DNA of 64,000 bases from Vombatus ursinus (GCF_900497805.2 NW_020954569.1:23250755-23314754), one strand, 5' to 3'; positions 24,665 to 35,470 are shown, numbered from the stretch's first letter. Translations and numbers: made by a program. The notes: a model not told the origin generated them from the sequence alone.

Positions 24665-24810
24665 CATAAGTTTAGAGCTCAAAGAGACTTTAGGGGTTTA
24701 GTCCAACTCATTTTATAAATGAGATGGAGAAGAGAGATTAAGCTACTTCCACAAGGACACATTTAATAGGTGTCTGAAGTACTTTTAAAACCTAGTCATT
24801 TCTATCAAGT
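24665..24810 (-). repeat. MIR/CORE-SINE fragment
   Basis: gagctcaaagagactttagg and cattttataaatgagatgga are the reversed MIR pattern. Confidence 0.6.
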
Positions 24811-24884
24811 TTGACATCATCTCTATGAAATCAAATAGTCTTTAATTGCCAATTATCATTTAAAAGAAAAGATGCATGTATCTG

Positions 24885-25090
24885 TGTGTATATACACACA
24901 CGTCCCTTATGTGATATATGACTATATATACACATATACACGTATATACATATTATATGCAGACACATGTATATACACACATATAAACGTAGGTAAAACA
25001 TTCTAGTACAGATATTCTATAACTTTCTATAATCTAAGAAGAAAAGTTACATATAACATGTATATAACTTTTCTTACATATGTAATATAT
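24885..25090. repeat. degenerate TA/CA-rich microsatellite
   Basis: Interrupted tatacacaca and acatat units. No gene content. Confidence 0.85.
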
Positions 25091-25189
25091 ATTCACAGAA
25101 AACATATATATTTAATTTATTCTAGAGCAACTTGATAGCTTCATAATTTGGACTAGACCTAATTAAATGACTTTCTGATGTAGGATCAT

Positions 25190-25340
25190 GGTATAGAGAT
25201 CTGGAACAGACCTTCAAAATCCATCCCCCTTATTTTACAGAATATGAAAGGTCTCGGGACTTCACTGGGTTCCTAAGATCTCACAGAAATGAAATAGCAT
25301 TACCAATAGCAGAAAAAGAGATTCAAAACTAGATTTATTT
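25190..25340 (-). repeat. MIR/CORE-SINE fragment
   Basis: gatctggaacagaccttcaa and the ttattttacagaatatgaaa block are in reversed MIR order. Confidence 0.6.
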
Positions 25341-25574
25341 TTTTAAGTTATAAAGAGACAATGTATTTTTAACTTTTAAATTGATTGGTCTATCATCTTG
25401 TAACAACAACAAAATTGGAACAAGATTTCAAATGAGTTTTTCATTAAAAAAAACTTTTCATTAAAACAAACAAAACAGATTTCAATCAAATTCATGTCTC
25501 AGTAGGGAAAAGATCAATGTAAGGCTATTGTATACTTTTTAGCTTTTGGTGTTGGAAAGATAAAAGCCAGACCA

Positions 25575-25790
25575 AGTCAAATGAACAAGTATTTAAGGAA
25601 GTTACTATGTACCAGGCACTGTGCTAAGCACTATGGATACAAAGCGAGGTAAAAAAAAAAAAGTGGTTTCTGTTCTTAAATGAATTCACAATCTAATGAG
25701 AGAGAGAACATACAAACTATGTCCAAACAAGACACATACAGCGACAAACTGAGAGATAATCTCACAGGGAAGGCACAAGCATGAACTTGG
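25575..25790 (-). mobile_element. CR1/L2-like LINE 3' end
   Basis: accaggcactgtgctaagca followed by attcacaatctaatgagaga and gggaaggcacaagcatgaac is the reversed tail shared with the copies at 1-480 and 40.9 kb. An A-run at 25650 interrupts it. Confidence 0.78.
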
Positions 25791-26222
25791 ATCTATTTCT
25801 ATTAAAAGAATATATTAAAGATAAAAATCCAGAAAGACAATGAGTTTTAACTTACTGCCCTAACCATAAACCTAGTTTAAAAAACACAAAGGCACCAAAT
25901 TCCACCAGCCCATCTTTTCTCATTACATGCTTTTTCATACCTTTTTCTTTAAGTGATATTGGGTTTCATCCTGTCATTTAGAGAAGGATTCTGAAGCTTA
26001 TGGACTTTCTTTATATAGCCCAATAGTGCCTAAACTGGAGCCAGTCAGCAAAATCTGAAGATGATAGTGACCCTCTGCACATAGGATATGCCTTTACTCA
26101 CATAAACCAACCAACCACAACAGTCACATAACAGAGATACTAAAAAGGCAGGAAAAGAAACCAGTGGTAAAGCTACCTGGAAAGAGTACTTTTTTCGGGG
26201 GGGGGGGAATTAACTCCCCAGA
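25791..26222. other. unassigned; may hold remnants of the NANOG 3' UTR
   Basis: This stretch lies directly downstream of the NANOG-like stop on the minus strand. A poly-C run (11 G on the + strand near 26197-26207) sits about 15 bp past the stop. No clear poly-A tract or target duplication is visible. A weak A-rich stretch on the minus strand near 25930-25955 is the only candidate end. Confidence 0.35.
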
Positions 26223-27095
26223 TTACAACTGGAATATAGGTGCCCCACTAGGATCTAAGAATTGTGCCTGAGCATCACTGGCCTGCCCATAATCATTGTC
26301 CTCTTCTGGCTTTCTGTGGGTCAGTTGCATGTTCATGGAGTTGTTTGAGAGATATTCCATGATGTGGGGGACATTAATAACTCATAGTAGTCTGTAGTTT
26401 CAAGGGATAGACCTCACTAGTATTATTTCCAAAGGTAGCCCCCAAGTCAATGGCAGGGTAGGAGTGCTGAAACATTTGGTTTCCTCTCCACCATTCTGGA
26501 ACTGGTTATTTCAAGTCTGGTTGCTCCAAAATAGAAGGTTTCCAAAAGGGTTCATCATATAGTCCTGATGAAATGGAGAGTAGAAGCTTATGTACACCCC
26601 AAAAACTGATCCATTGTGAACCATACTCATACTGTTGCCATTCTTTGACCACATGGTATCTTTCTGCCATCTCTTTGACTTCATTATATGGTTCTGAAAC
26701 CAGGTCTTAACCTGTTTGTAAGTCGCGTTCAAATTCTCAGTCACATTTTGGATCTGCTGTGGACTGAGGTATTTTTGCTCCATGAATCTACCAGTGAGTA
26801 GGTTTAGTTGAGCCTGGGAGAACATTGTCCTCATCTTGGGTTTTTTGACCAGGCTCTGATCTTCTTTTCCCTGGTGGATCTTGGGCTTAATCTGGGAGGA
26901 AAGGTTATTTGAAGTTAGGCTAGAAGCAGAGTCAGGAATATCTTGAATAAACACATTCATGGATGAAGAATGAGCAGAAGAAATTGCTATGCTTGGCTGG
27001 AGCTTTTCCAGACTTTGTATTTTGGAAATTAGAGTAAAGGCTTGGGGAGGTAAATGGCTCTGGTTGAGACATGGTGATGTAAGGGCAGCTGGCAT
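26223..27095 (-). pseudogene. NANOG: processed NANOG homeobox pseudogene
   Basis: An intronless NANOG-like copy. NANOG is a homeodomain transcription factor that maintains pluripotency in early embryo cells. From a plausible start at 27095-27093 (MPAALTSPCLNQ) the frame stays open to a TGA at 26513-26511 (about 194 codons). It contains SSMNVFIQDIPDSASS, equivalent to the human SSMDLLIQDSPDS region, then a homeodomain of about 60 residues: KKPKMRTMFSQAQL, QKYLSPQQIQ, YKQVKTWFQNHIMKSKRWQK. Helix 3 is unbroken although NANOG genes carry an intron within the homeobox, so this is a retrocopy. In WFQNHIMKSKR the residues after QN differ from the NANOG QRMKSKR pattern; the arginine lost there normally contacts DNA. 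The tryptophan-repeat start WSNQT runs into the stop, and WNNQFQNGGEE-type sequence follows it. The C-terminus needs two frame changes before MEYLSNNSMNMQ and APIFQL at 26223. The span equals about 290 codons, close to the usual length of about 300. Non-functional as a full protein. Confidence 0.9.
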
Positions 27096-27300
27096 TGCCT
27101 TTGGGCCTGCGGGACTGGCATTACTATGAGTGAGAGGTGGAGGACAAGTTTTAGGGAAGATATTGAAGGAAAGGGTCCAATCTGGGCAGTCACAATAAGT
27201 CCAGGAACAAAAGACTTGAATGTGTGGTTCGCAAAGAGCTTTGCAAAGTACAAAATGCTCTACAAATGCAAAATAGTCTTTCAATTAAAAACTGCAAGAC
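27096..27300. other. upstream extension of the NANOG-like frame; MIR3-like piece
   Basis: The NANOG-like reading frame stays open upstream to 27284 on the minus strand. 27229-27280 on the + strand resembles an old MIR3-type tail (gcaaagagctttgcaaagta, tgctctacaaatgc). The upstream codons are therefore probably 5' UTR or flanking DNA rather than NANOG coding sequence. Confidence 0.5.
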
Positions 27301-27585
27301 TCAAAAATGACAAAGGCTGTGGCTTGCCTAGGAATACCAGTCTAAACAGGAGGGTGTCCAAACCTAGATTTCTAGCTTCAAACTCACACGTTCATTCACA
27401 TGGCAGTGTCCGTCTTGCTTTTCAGAGATAGGCCTATAAACATCAGTATTCACAAATAGCTTTAGACCAACCAAAGACAGTAGCTTATACATACAGCATT
27501 TATATTAATAATATAGAGAGGATCAAAGTCTGGGAAGCTTATGGTCAGTTGCTCAAGGAGGAAGAAATTACATTAAAGGGTTTAG
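27301..27585. other. unassigned DNA
   Basis: No gene or repeat recognised. Confidence 0.35.
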
Positions 27586-27910
27586 ATGGAACAAATGTCA
27601 TTTGTCCTTCATTTTCGAAGAGGACCAATGACACCATGACATTAAGGTAAAATAGTGGATGCTGGGTGGCATCTTTATTTATGCATGAATTGAATTTAAA
27701 TGAGGCAGAGTTGCACAAAGTCATTGGCCTCACTCTCTCTTCCAGAGTCATTGAAGTAGCTTGGCAGGACAAAAGTCAAGATGACTGGTGATGGCCTGGG
27801 ATGTAATGGATGACCTTGGCATCTTCAATGTCTGATCAAGCTCCAAGCGCTCTACAGTACCTGTGTCAGCCACCTTCATAGCCATTGGAACAAATTGTTC
27901 TCATCTACCC
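27586..27910 (+). repeat. interspersed repeat, left-half copy of the 32.6 kb family
   Basis: Starts with atttgtccttcattttcgaa and gaggaccaatgacaccatga, continues with ttgaatttaaatgaggcaga and cctcactctctcttccagag, and ends in an attggaacaaattgttctca block. The first part matches the arms of the element at 32571-33158. The rest matches the interior of a repeat common in marsupial DNA whose formal name I do not know. Confidence 0.65.
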
Positions 27911-28145
27911 ATAACTTCTCGGTGACTCCATCTCATTATTTTGTTATTTCCTTCTCCCAACCCCTTCATTTACATGAGAGATCCATAAGATTTGTGGGGA
28001 AGGTATCTGGGAAAGCAACCATGCTCAGACTCACACAGTCATTGGAATGTAGTCTTCATTCTACTCCCTAGCATCAAAATAGTTTTAGGAGGAATTCAGG
28101 TTGACAATCAAGAAATACCTTGAGTTGAATGGGATGTTCTAACAT
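27911..28145. other. unassigned DNA
   Basis: Nothing recognised. Confidence 0.35.
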
Positions 28146-28147
28146 TA

Positions 28148-28395
28148 GGGCAGCCAGGGTGGCACAGTAAATAGAGCACCGGGCTTTAAACCAGGAAGAT
28201 TCAAATTTGACTTCAGACACTTACTAGCTGTGTGACCTGGGCAAGTCATTTAATCCTGTTTGCCTCAGTTCCTCATCTGTAAAATAATCTGGAGAAGGAA
28301 CTAGCAAACCACTCCAGTATCTTTACCAAGAAAACCCCAAATGGGGTCATGAAGAGTCAGACATGACTAAAACAATTCAATAACAACAACATACA
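28148..28395 (+). mobile_element. Mar-1-type CORE-SINE
   Basis: Head gcagccagggtggcacagta, then actagctgtgtgacctgggc, CORE (gttcctcatctgtaaaataa), RTE-like tail (aaatggggtcatgaagagtc) and a caataacaacaac end. Confidence 0.92.
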
Positions 28396-29540
28396 TTATG
28401 TTAGACAGAGACTAGGCAGAGATTTCACTGATAGCTGGAAGAAATGTACTCCAAAAGACAGGCTACTAACTGGTTGGCTGGTATGTGTTCTTAAAGAGCT
28501 TAACATCTGAAGCTGAAACTCAGGGGGCAAACAAAACTCTTTATCCTTAAGAGAGAGTATCTGAGATAATGTGTTATATATACTATATGTGTATATAAAG
28601 CCTGCCTTTCTAATAGAACTAAAAGTTACCTCTTGTTCATAAGTTTAAAAAACAACGGAGTGGACCCAATTTCTCCTGTGATGAAGAAGAGCTTGGATCA
28701 CAATTGTCTAATAGATGACAAATGGCAGAATAGCCTTACCACAAGGGAGCAGTAGGCACATGACACACCAGTCCCCCAGGACGAAACAGCAGAAACACAA
28801 TGTCCAGCAGAGAGCAAGCTCAGCAGATCTGTGTGATGGTATCTCCAGAAGACCTCATAGGGTCAGTGACAGCTACAGCAATAGTCATTCTTCCATATAG
28901 ATGTGCATATTTCCTAAGTGTCTGTTTCAACGTGTGATCATTAAGAGTTTCCACTCTTCCCATTAAGAGTGTGTGAATGTCTGTAAGAGTGTGTCCCAGG
29001 TTTATGGAGAGTATCTTCTATTGCTATTTTTTTATTGCATGATTTATGTCTTCTTGAACTAATTGTGTCCTCTGGTTCATAGGTGTGAAGCAAACAATGC
29101 TGCAGGAACCAGATTAAAATGTAATTGGGAAATATTCAACAAAATAAATTAAAATGTGATGAGACATAAATAACATTACATCTTAAAACTCAGTCAATAT
29201 GCCACACCCAGGGATCTTTATGAAGGGATTATTGGCCTCCCTTACTATTTGAGTTTGACACCACTAGCATAGAGGCTGACTATTAAAAGTAATATGTATG
29301 TGTAATGGTGTATGCTTATGTGCTGTGGTTTTAATGGATGTAGCTCCAAGGAGTTCCTTGAACTTGGTTTGGCTTTTTGGGAAGAGTCCGCCTGTTTATG
29401 GCCTGGTACTATGATGATAATAAAGAAAATTATTCTAGGTTTATAGGATAATTAAAACAATTGGAAAAGACCATGGACATGTTTCAGTGAAGGTTTTGAT
29501 AAAGCAAATAAAACCACTCCGTGGAATATATTCCTTCCCT
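28396..29540. other. mostly unassigned; old repeat at 29085-29275
   Basis: 29085-29275 (ccagattaaaatgtaattgg, tttgagtttgacaccactag) matches a widespread old mammalian interspersed repeat, possibly a non-autonomous DNA transposon. I cannot name it. The rest has no gene or family call. Confidence 0.4.
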
Positions 29541-29544
29541 TTAC

Positions 29545-29978
29545 AACTCTTCTTAATAATCTTTTGTTTTCATTCAAATTCAGTTCAAGTATAACCTTCT
29601 CTATTTAATCTTCCCTGATTTCCCCAGTTGTTAGTGAGGCCAAGTAGTCATAATTATTAATAATGAAAGCCATGAAGTAGTGGCAATATTAGAATTCACA
29701 CTGCATATTCCAATTGGTTGGAACCAATTACCATATTTTTCATAATTATGACTATGAATAGTGAAAATTTAAATACATATGACCCTAGGATTCCTTATTT
29801 GCACTTAGGATTAATGGGACATCTATCTCTACTCAATTTACCTTTTACAATACTTAATCTGTACAAGTTACATCCACTTAAAAGAATTTAAGCTCCTTGC
29901 GGGCAAGAACTGTTTCATTTTTGTTTTAATCCCCCTTGCTTAACAGGTTCCTTGAAAGTAGTAGATACTTAGTATCAA
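29545..29978 (+). mobile_element. CR1/L2-like LINE tail
   Basis: ttcagttcaagtataacctt is the ORF2 C-terminal block. aatttaagctccttgcgggc and the following tail match the L2/L3-type 3' end. AT-rich DNA (about 29635-29810) is inserted in the middle. Confidence 0.65.
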
Positions 29979-30580
29979 TCAGAAAAACTAAGAAGTTTTT
30001 TTTTTTTTAATTACTAAAATGAGCATAAGGAAGACTAGAGTGGCAAGAGGACAGAGATGATGCTCTCACATTCTCAAGGGGAAATTTACTAAATTATTCA
30101 AGATAAGATGAAAATCTGGACTAGAGTTGAGGCAAAAACTGACAGGGCAAAGGATTTAGAAATATAAATATGCAATATGATTTATTCATTGAATTAAATT
30201 GGGAGTATTAAACCAGGAAGAAGTTAAGAAAGATCCTCTTATTCCAGGACTGCAAAGTTGGACACAGGAAGTCTTGGAGAGTTTTTAGAGTGTGTTACTT
30301 TCTAAAGGCTTTTATCTGAGGATTTTCATGGTTTCACATAAATAACTTTCAAATCCTTGATTGTGGTTTTGGTACTAATCTTCCACTTAGGAAACATCAT
30401 AAGAGAAAAGCAAAGGAAGCTGGCTGACTTCATCTTGGGGACATCTATAGTCAGGGAGTTTGGGGGAAAAAGTGGAGCCAAGAAAGTTAATAGTGTCTAA
30501 GTAGTAATAGGTCTTCAAAAACAGAATACTGCCTGTGAATCTGAGTTTTAGCTGGAGCAAACATAGTTAGAAGAATAAAA
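29979..30580. other. unassigned DNA
   Basis: T-run at 29996-30010. Nothing else recognised. Confidence 0.35.
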
Positions 30581-30584
30581 AAAA

Positions 30585-31795
30585 ATACTTCCTTTTCCAT
30601 TTGGCCAATTCTGCTTTTTGGCTTTTTTGGACCTTTTTTGCCATTTGGGTTAGGCTATTTTTTAAGGTGTTATTTTCTTCTTTAGCTAACTGTTGACTTG
30701 TTTTTCACGATTTTCTTGCATCACTCTCATTTCTCTTCCCAGTTTTTCCTCTACTTCTCTTACTTGCTTCTCAAAATCCCTTTTGAGGTCTTTCATAGCC
30801 TGGGACTGATTCATATTTTTCTTGGAGGCTTTGTATGTAGGAGCTTTTACTTTGTTGTCTTCTTCTGGTTGCATGTTTTGATCTTCTTTGTCACCGAAGG
30901 AAGATTCTATGTTCTGACTTTTTTTTGCATAATTTGCTCATGATCCCAGTCAGTTATTTGAGATATTAACTCTTTGTTAAGGTAGGGGTCTGCTTCTAGT
31001 GTGGAGAATGTATTGTCCCAAGCTTCAGGAGTTTTGTGCAGCTATTTTCAGAGATACTTCTAGGGGCCTGTAAATTTTCAGTTCTTCCAAGGTGGCACAA
31101 GCAAGAGAGAGGTGTTTACTCCTTTCCTGGCCTATGCTCTGGTCTATGAGTGACCATAAGTACTCTATTCTGCCTTGAAAGTGTGAGGAGGGTTCCCTCT
31201 CCACTGACACTACAAGCTCCACCACGCCAGCACTCCTCCTCACCCCAGTACCACCGCCCAGAACTGTGTCCCAGATCCAAGCACGGGTAAAGCAAAAGAA
31301 TCCTGCCTCAGAACCAGCAAACCCCCTCTGATCAGCCACTCGATTTCCTCTCAGTCTATGGCCCAGAAGCTCAGAAAGCAGCTACTGCCCCAGGACTATT
31401 GCCAGGACTGGCTAGGACCAAGCTTCTCTCTCACCCCACAATCACAGACTTTTCCTACTGACCTTCTAAGTGGTCTTTGGCATTTGTGGGTTGAGAAGTC
31501 TAGAAATCACCACAGCTGCCTGTGATTCAGTCCTCTGGGGCCTGCTTCAGGTTCACTGAGGCCTGTTTTTCCTGTGCACCCTCACTGAACTGTGTTCCTC
31601 TCCCAGGCTGGCATGATAGACCTTTCCAATCAACCATCCAATTTGTCTTGGGTGGGAATTTGTTTCACTCTGTCTTTTTTGTGGGTTCTGCTGCTTTAGA
31701 ATTTGTTTAGAACCATTTTTTATAGGTATTTGGAGAGGTTTGGGAGAGAGCTCAAGCAAGTCACTGCTTTTACCCTGCCATCTTGGCTCTGTCTC
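30585..31795 (-). mobile_element. L1/HAL1 5' UTR and ORF1 start, reversed
   Basis: The minus strand begins at about 31795 with the leader agagccaagatggcagggta and passes through a GC-rich 5' UTR (31790-30920). It ends in the ORF1 N-terminus at 30874-30689: PEEDNKVKAPTYKASKKNMN, then RDFEKQVREVEEKLGREMRV. This is the same start as in the 2.66 kb copy. The coiled-coil region continues to about 30590 and stops. The rest of the element is missing, so the 3' end was lost rather than the usual 5' end. Confidence 0.88.
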
Positions 31796-32475
31796 AAGAA
31801 CCAGTCATTTAAAAGCATTAGTTTAATGTTTATGGAGTAATTTTATCTAATGGTTAAGGATGAAATATGAAAATATGGATCAGAAGTGGCTGGTATAGAT
31901 AGTCTATATCTATAGGTTCAAGGTGTTTGAATATGAAGGAAAGGTTAAAGTTCAGTTGGCATAGTAACTGAATCACAAAAATTTGGAATAAGAGTTATAA
32001 GAATTCAACTTTGAAAATATTATGTTTTATTAGCTAATAATTTATCTTATCCAAATCATCTCATGTTTAGAGCTAATGTTTAAGTACCACAAAAAAGGCC
32101 TGAAAAACAGAATAAATAATAAATAACCAACACTGCAGTGGCAGAACTAAGGTGATAAACTGAAATGAAATATTTATACCAACATCTTTATACATGGAAA
32201 TGAAATCAAGTGAGGGCTACCATGCTGAGAAACAAGACAGGAACCTGAGCAGAAAGGGATAAGAACCACCTAACAAGATATCCATTTTAAATGAAATGAT
32301 CTCATAGCAAGATTTCAATGTCTTAGAAGTCACCATTCAAAACTGGGATTAAAACCGATTTCTAGAATTTATATCTGCATAATAATGCAGAGTGTTTACC
32401 ATTCTGATAAGAGGGAAGATTCTTAACAAGGAATTTGAGAGCTGTTTTAGTAGAGACTTTTAAAATACTGTTTCT
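31796..32475. other. unassigned DNA
   Basis: AT-rich, with short frames only. Confidence 0.4.
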
Positions 32476-32477
32476 AT

Positions 32478-32570
32478 CTACATATATATGTATGTATACA
32501 TACAGATATGTGTGTGTGTATATATATATATACACATATATGTGTGTATGTGTGTGTGTGTGTGTGTATA
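32478..32570. repeat. (TATG)n/(TG)n microsatellite
   Basis: Directly abuts the left arm of the inverted-repeat element. It explains the Tyr/Val and His/Thr frames here. Confidence 0.95.
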
Positions 32571-33158
32571 GTTGTTGTTGTTTGTCCTTCATTCTGGAGG
32601 AAGACCATGACATCAGGAAGGTGATGCCATGACATTCAAGTGAATTGGATTTAAGTGAGGTTTTAAAAAAATTGATCTGGGAGGGGAAGACCTTCAGGGT
32701 TTCTGACCAAAACAGAAACAATTGCTATTTCCATTCTTTCTGAGCCAATCAGGGCCCAAACAATGACCATGAAGGGCTTGACCTGGAATTTATTGTTGGC
32801 CAATCAATGAGAGCCAGAGTGGTTTGAGGTTAAGGCTGGTCTTTAAGAAAGAAAAAAAAACTATAAAAACAAAAGATTTCAGAGATTAAAATTTACATTT
32901 CATTTTATTTTTTTTTGACTAGGTAAACAGGCTTGTTAAAGACCTTAGCTTGAAAAAGCAAAGTCTCCCACTACATCCTGGACCATATTCAGTTGTCCTG
33001 ATATATATTTGACCACCGGACCCAGATGGTTCCAGAGGAGAAAGTGAGGCTGGAGACTGTGCACAGTCCTCCCTCATTTAAATCCAATTCACTTGCATGT
33101 CATGGCATCACCTCCCTGGTGTCATGGTCCTCTTCAAGAACAAATGACAAACAACAAC
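32571..33158. mobile_element. element with ~90 bp terminal inverted repeats (MITE-like)
   Basis: Left arm 32571-32660 and right arm 33068-33158 are inverted copies of each other. gtgatgccatgacattcaag on the left faces gtgatgccatgacatgcaag on the reverse of the right arm, and both end in gttgttgtttgtc. I estimate the arms at roughly 85% alike. The interior (about 400 bp) has no coding frame. The layout suggests a non-autonomous DNA transposon, or two oppositely placed copies of one SINE-like repeat. No target duplication is obvious; the left edge touches a microsatellite. Confidence 0.6.
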
Positions 33159-33224
33159 CTCTGTGAGTAGAAAAGAAGCTGTCCACTGGGAACAAAACTG
33201 GAGCTGGCCAGTTGGACAACACGG

Positions 33225-33255
<31 letters not shown>

Positions 33256-33370
33256 TCCCTCTATCTATAGATATAGATATGCACACACATATGTATGTGT
33301 ATATATGTATATACATACATGTATATATGTATAAACACATATATGTATATTCATACACTCACACACATAT
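33225..33370. repeat. (CTTT)n then TATG/CACA-rich microsatellite
   Basis: ctttctttctttcttt units at 33225-33258, then ctatctatagatatag and TA/CA-rich DNA to 33370. Confidence 0.95.
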
Positions 33371-34235
33371 ATTTATGAAATCTAAGCTGTCCAAATGGAA
33401 ACCATCCATGGTCTAAGATTTAGCAAAGTACTGTAAACCATTACCTGAATGTGTAAATCTACTCAAAAAGCAGCAGGAAATCTTATGGACCATTTTATTT
33501 AAGAGCCTATTAGGGTCAATTAAGGCCCTCAATGGGCTTTTTGTTTTTTTTAAAAAAAAAAGTCTTTGCTAAGATGTTCTTAAATCTGATTAGAATAAAT
33601 CTAAATAAAAGAGTGAAGGCATACTGCATAGAAAACAGTCCTTTCTTCTATGAGAAAAAAAATCTTTAGAAGTATTCAAAAACAATGAGATCTTGGATCA
33701 TAGAGCTGAAAGGGAACTTAGAGATCATCAGTTAATTCTATTTTAGAGTCATAAGGAGTCATTTTAAAGGGCAGGAACAAATCTACTCTTTCTAGCACAA
33801 TTATAGACAAGTATTTCCTTAGGAAAAGAGTATTGTGTCAAATAAATATGTTATAAGGTTTGAGTTAGGCATCATGTTATCATGTATCTGGCCAAAAAAA
33901 AATTCTTTAGTCAGAAGCTTAAGTGAGAAAAAAGCAGCAGAAGACTTAGATGAAAGTACACCAGAACTCAAGGATGATACTATCCTCAAGATGATTGCCA
34001 TGGAACATTTTTAAGTGAAATTGGCATAATAAAGTAAGCACACATGTAAAGAAGTTCTGCAATGAGAATTTGTTTTATGATCAATAGCAGCTTCATTATC
34101 TATCTTTGACAAGCAAAATTATACAGGGGGGGGAAAGGCTGGACTTGAAGTCATGGGTTTGAGTTTGAATCTTAACTTAATAATGTTAATTATTGTTATT
34201 ATTAATAACCTGCTACCTGATCTGAACTATAGCTA
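33371..34235. other. mostly unassigned; MIR fragment 33680-33790 (-)
   Basis: tcttggatcatagagctgaa and cttagagatcatcagttaat form a reversed MIR piece. Nothing else recognised. A run of 8 G lies near 34127. Confidence 0.45.
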
Positions 34236-34778
34236 TGTCAAATCCTGAAATAAATCAAAGCCACCAGTTGAGGAATAAAGTGTCTTTAATTGAGATAACA
34301 GGGTAGGGAACATACTACCCTGGAGGATGTTCCGTAAGTGCAGAGCACAATGGATTTCCCAGCTCTTAGACTCATGCAAAAACTTCTTATAGGGAAATTG
34401 TAACGGGAGAAGGCAGAAAGACCTGGTCATGAAATCCCAGCAGCCCTCAGCAAGGAAAACTACTTCATTCTGGTTGTTTTGCCCTTCCTATTTTGAATCC
34501 TTATAGAAGGGGGTAAGGCCCTCAGAGGACTAGATCTCAGGATGGGACTTAGGGTCTGACTCAACTTAACTTAATCTCAGTATCTTAAGGGTAGGAATGT
34601 AAGTACATTATTGGAATTTTGACATCATCAGGATGATTAAGAGGTTGTGGCAGTCCATATTATTCTGTCATTATATTGACAATTATATTAACAATTATGT
34701 CAGTTAGTTCTCTGTATCTAGAACTTTGGTAATTTTCAAAGTTAGATTTCTCACTGTTCCTAGCCCTGCTTATCAACC
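34236..34778 (-). mobile_element. LTR-like fossil, reversed
   Basis: Read on the minus strand this block has a TG...CA layout, a TATA-like ctataagaag, and an attaaa signal about 45 bp before its end. No retroviral genes adjoin it. It abuts a forward LTR-like block on its right. Family not assigned. Confidence 0.45.
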
Positions 34779-34779
34779 A

Positions 34780-35247
34780 GTGTTGGGGGAGGTCTGCTGG
34801 AAAGGGACACACGAAGTCTGCAATTTTTTGTATTACCTGCTCTTTGTCATATACCTCTACCTGTAAACTGTCATGTTCTTGCTACCTTGGGGAGGAATTG
34901 AGATGTAAGGGCCCAACCTCTTCTGCTGAAGTGGAGCTATCTGGATTGTCTTAAAGTTACCTATAAAACCTATCCCAGGGGCAGCTAAGTGAATAAAGCA
35001 CTGGCCCTGAAATCAGAAGGACCTGAGTTCAAATCCGGCCTCAGACCAAACTTGACACTTACTAGCTGTGTGACCCTGGGCAAGTCACTTAACCCCAATT
35101 GCTTTAAAAAAAAAAAGCTGTTTCCACTTTGAAGCCGTTGCTGATCTTCAATGATTTGCCTGTCAATGAGTTGTTACCTTGACTTATTTATAATAAAATA
35201 CTTTTATTTCTCTTCCTCTTGAGTTTTGCCTTGTTTGTTAATCAGGG
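34780..35247 (+). mobile_element. LTR-like fossil with a nested SINE
   Basis: It starts tgttgggggaggtc and ends gtttgttaatca (TG...CA). It has a TATA-like ctataaaacc near 34962 and a polyadenylation signal (aataaa) near 35191. The poly-A SINE at 34978-35116 inserted just after the TATA-like site. No internal retroviral genes. Solo LTR is the likely state. Family not assigned. Confidence 0.45.
34978..35116 (+). mobile_element. poly-A tRNA-derived SINE (WSINE1-like)
   Basis: ggggcagctaagtgaataaa head, gttcaaatccggcctcagac, ctagctgtgtgaccctgggc, then the ttaaccccaattgc end and an A-run. Same short type as at 13.46 kb, nested in the LTR-like block. Confidence 0.92.
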
Positions 35248-35309
35248 TGAAAGTCCAAATGAAGAATTTTCCTTTCTGCATAGTCAGAGTGAACAAATGA
35301 CAAGTTGGG

Positions 35310-35470
35310 TGATTTTTCATGATTTTATTAGATTCGACCAACATTAATTAAACATGTAAAATGGAAGTGGCATTGGATTAGGTTCTGTGGAAACAAAGGT
35401 AAGAATGAAATAGCCCTTGTCCAAATGGAGCTTATAATTCTGCTAATTATAATTTAAGACACATTTAATT
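35310..35470 (-). mobile_element. CR1/L2-like LINE 3' end
   Basis: Reversed tail: attaattaaacatgtaaaat, ggttctgtggaaacaaaggt, then cttgtccaaatggagcttat. Strongly diverged. Confidence 0.6.

Noticed and set aside
27126-27431. 101-codon plus frame overlapping the NANOG copy
   Set aside because: Antisense shadow of the NANOG-like frame and flanking DNA.
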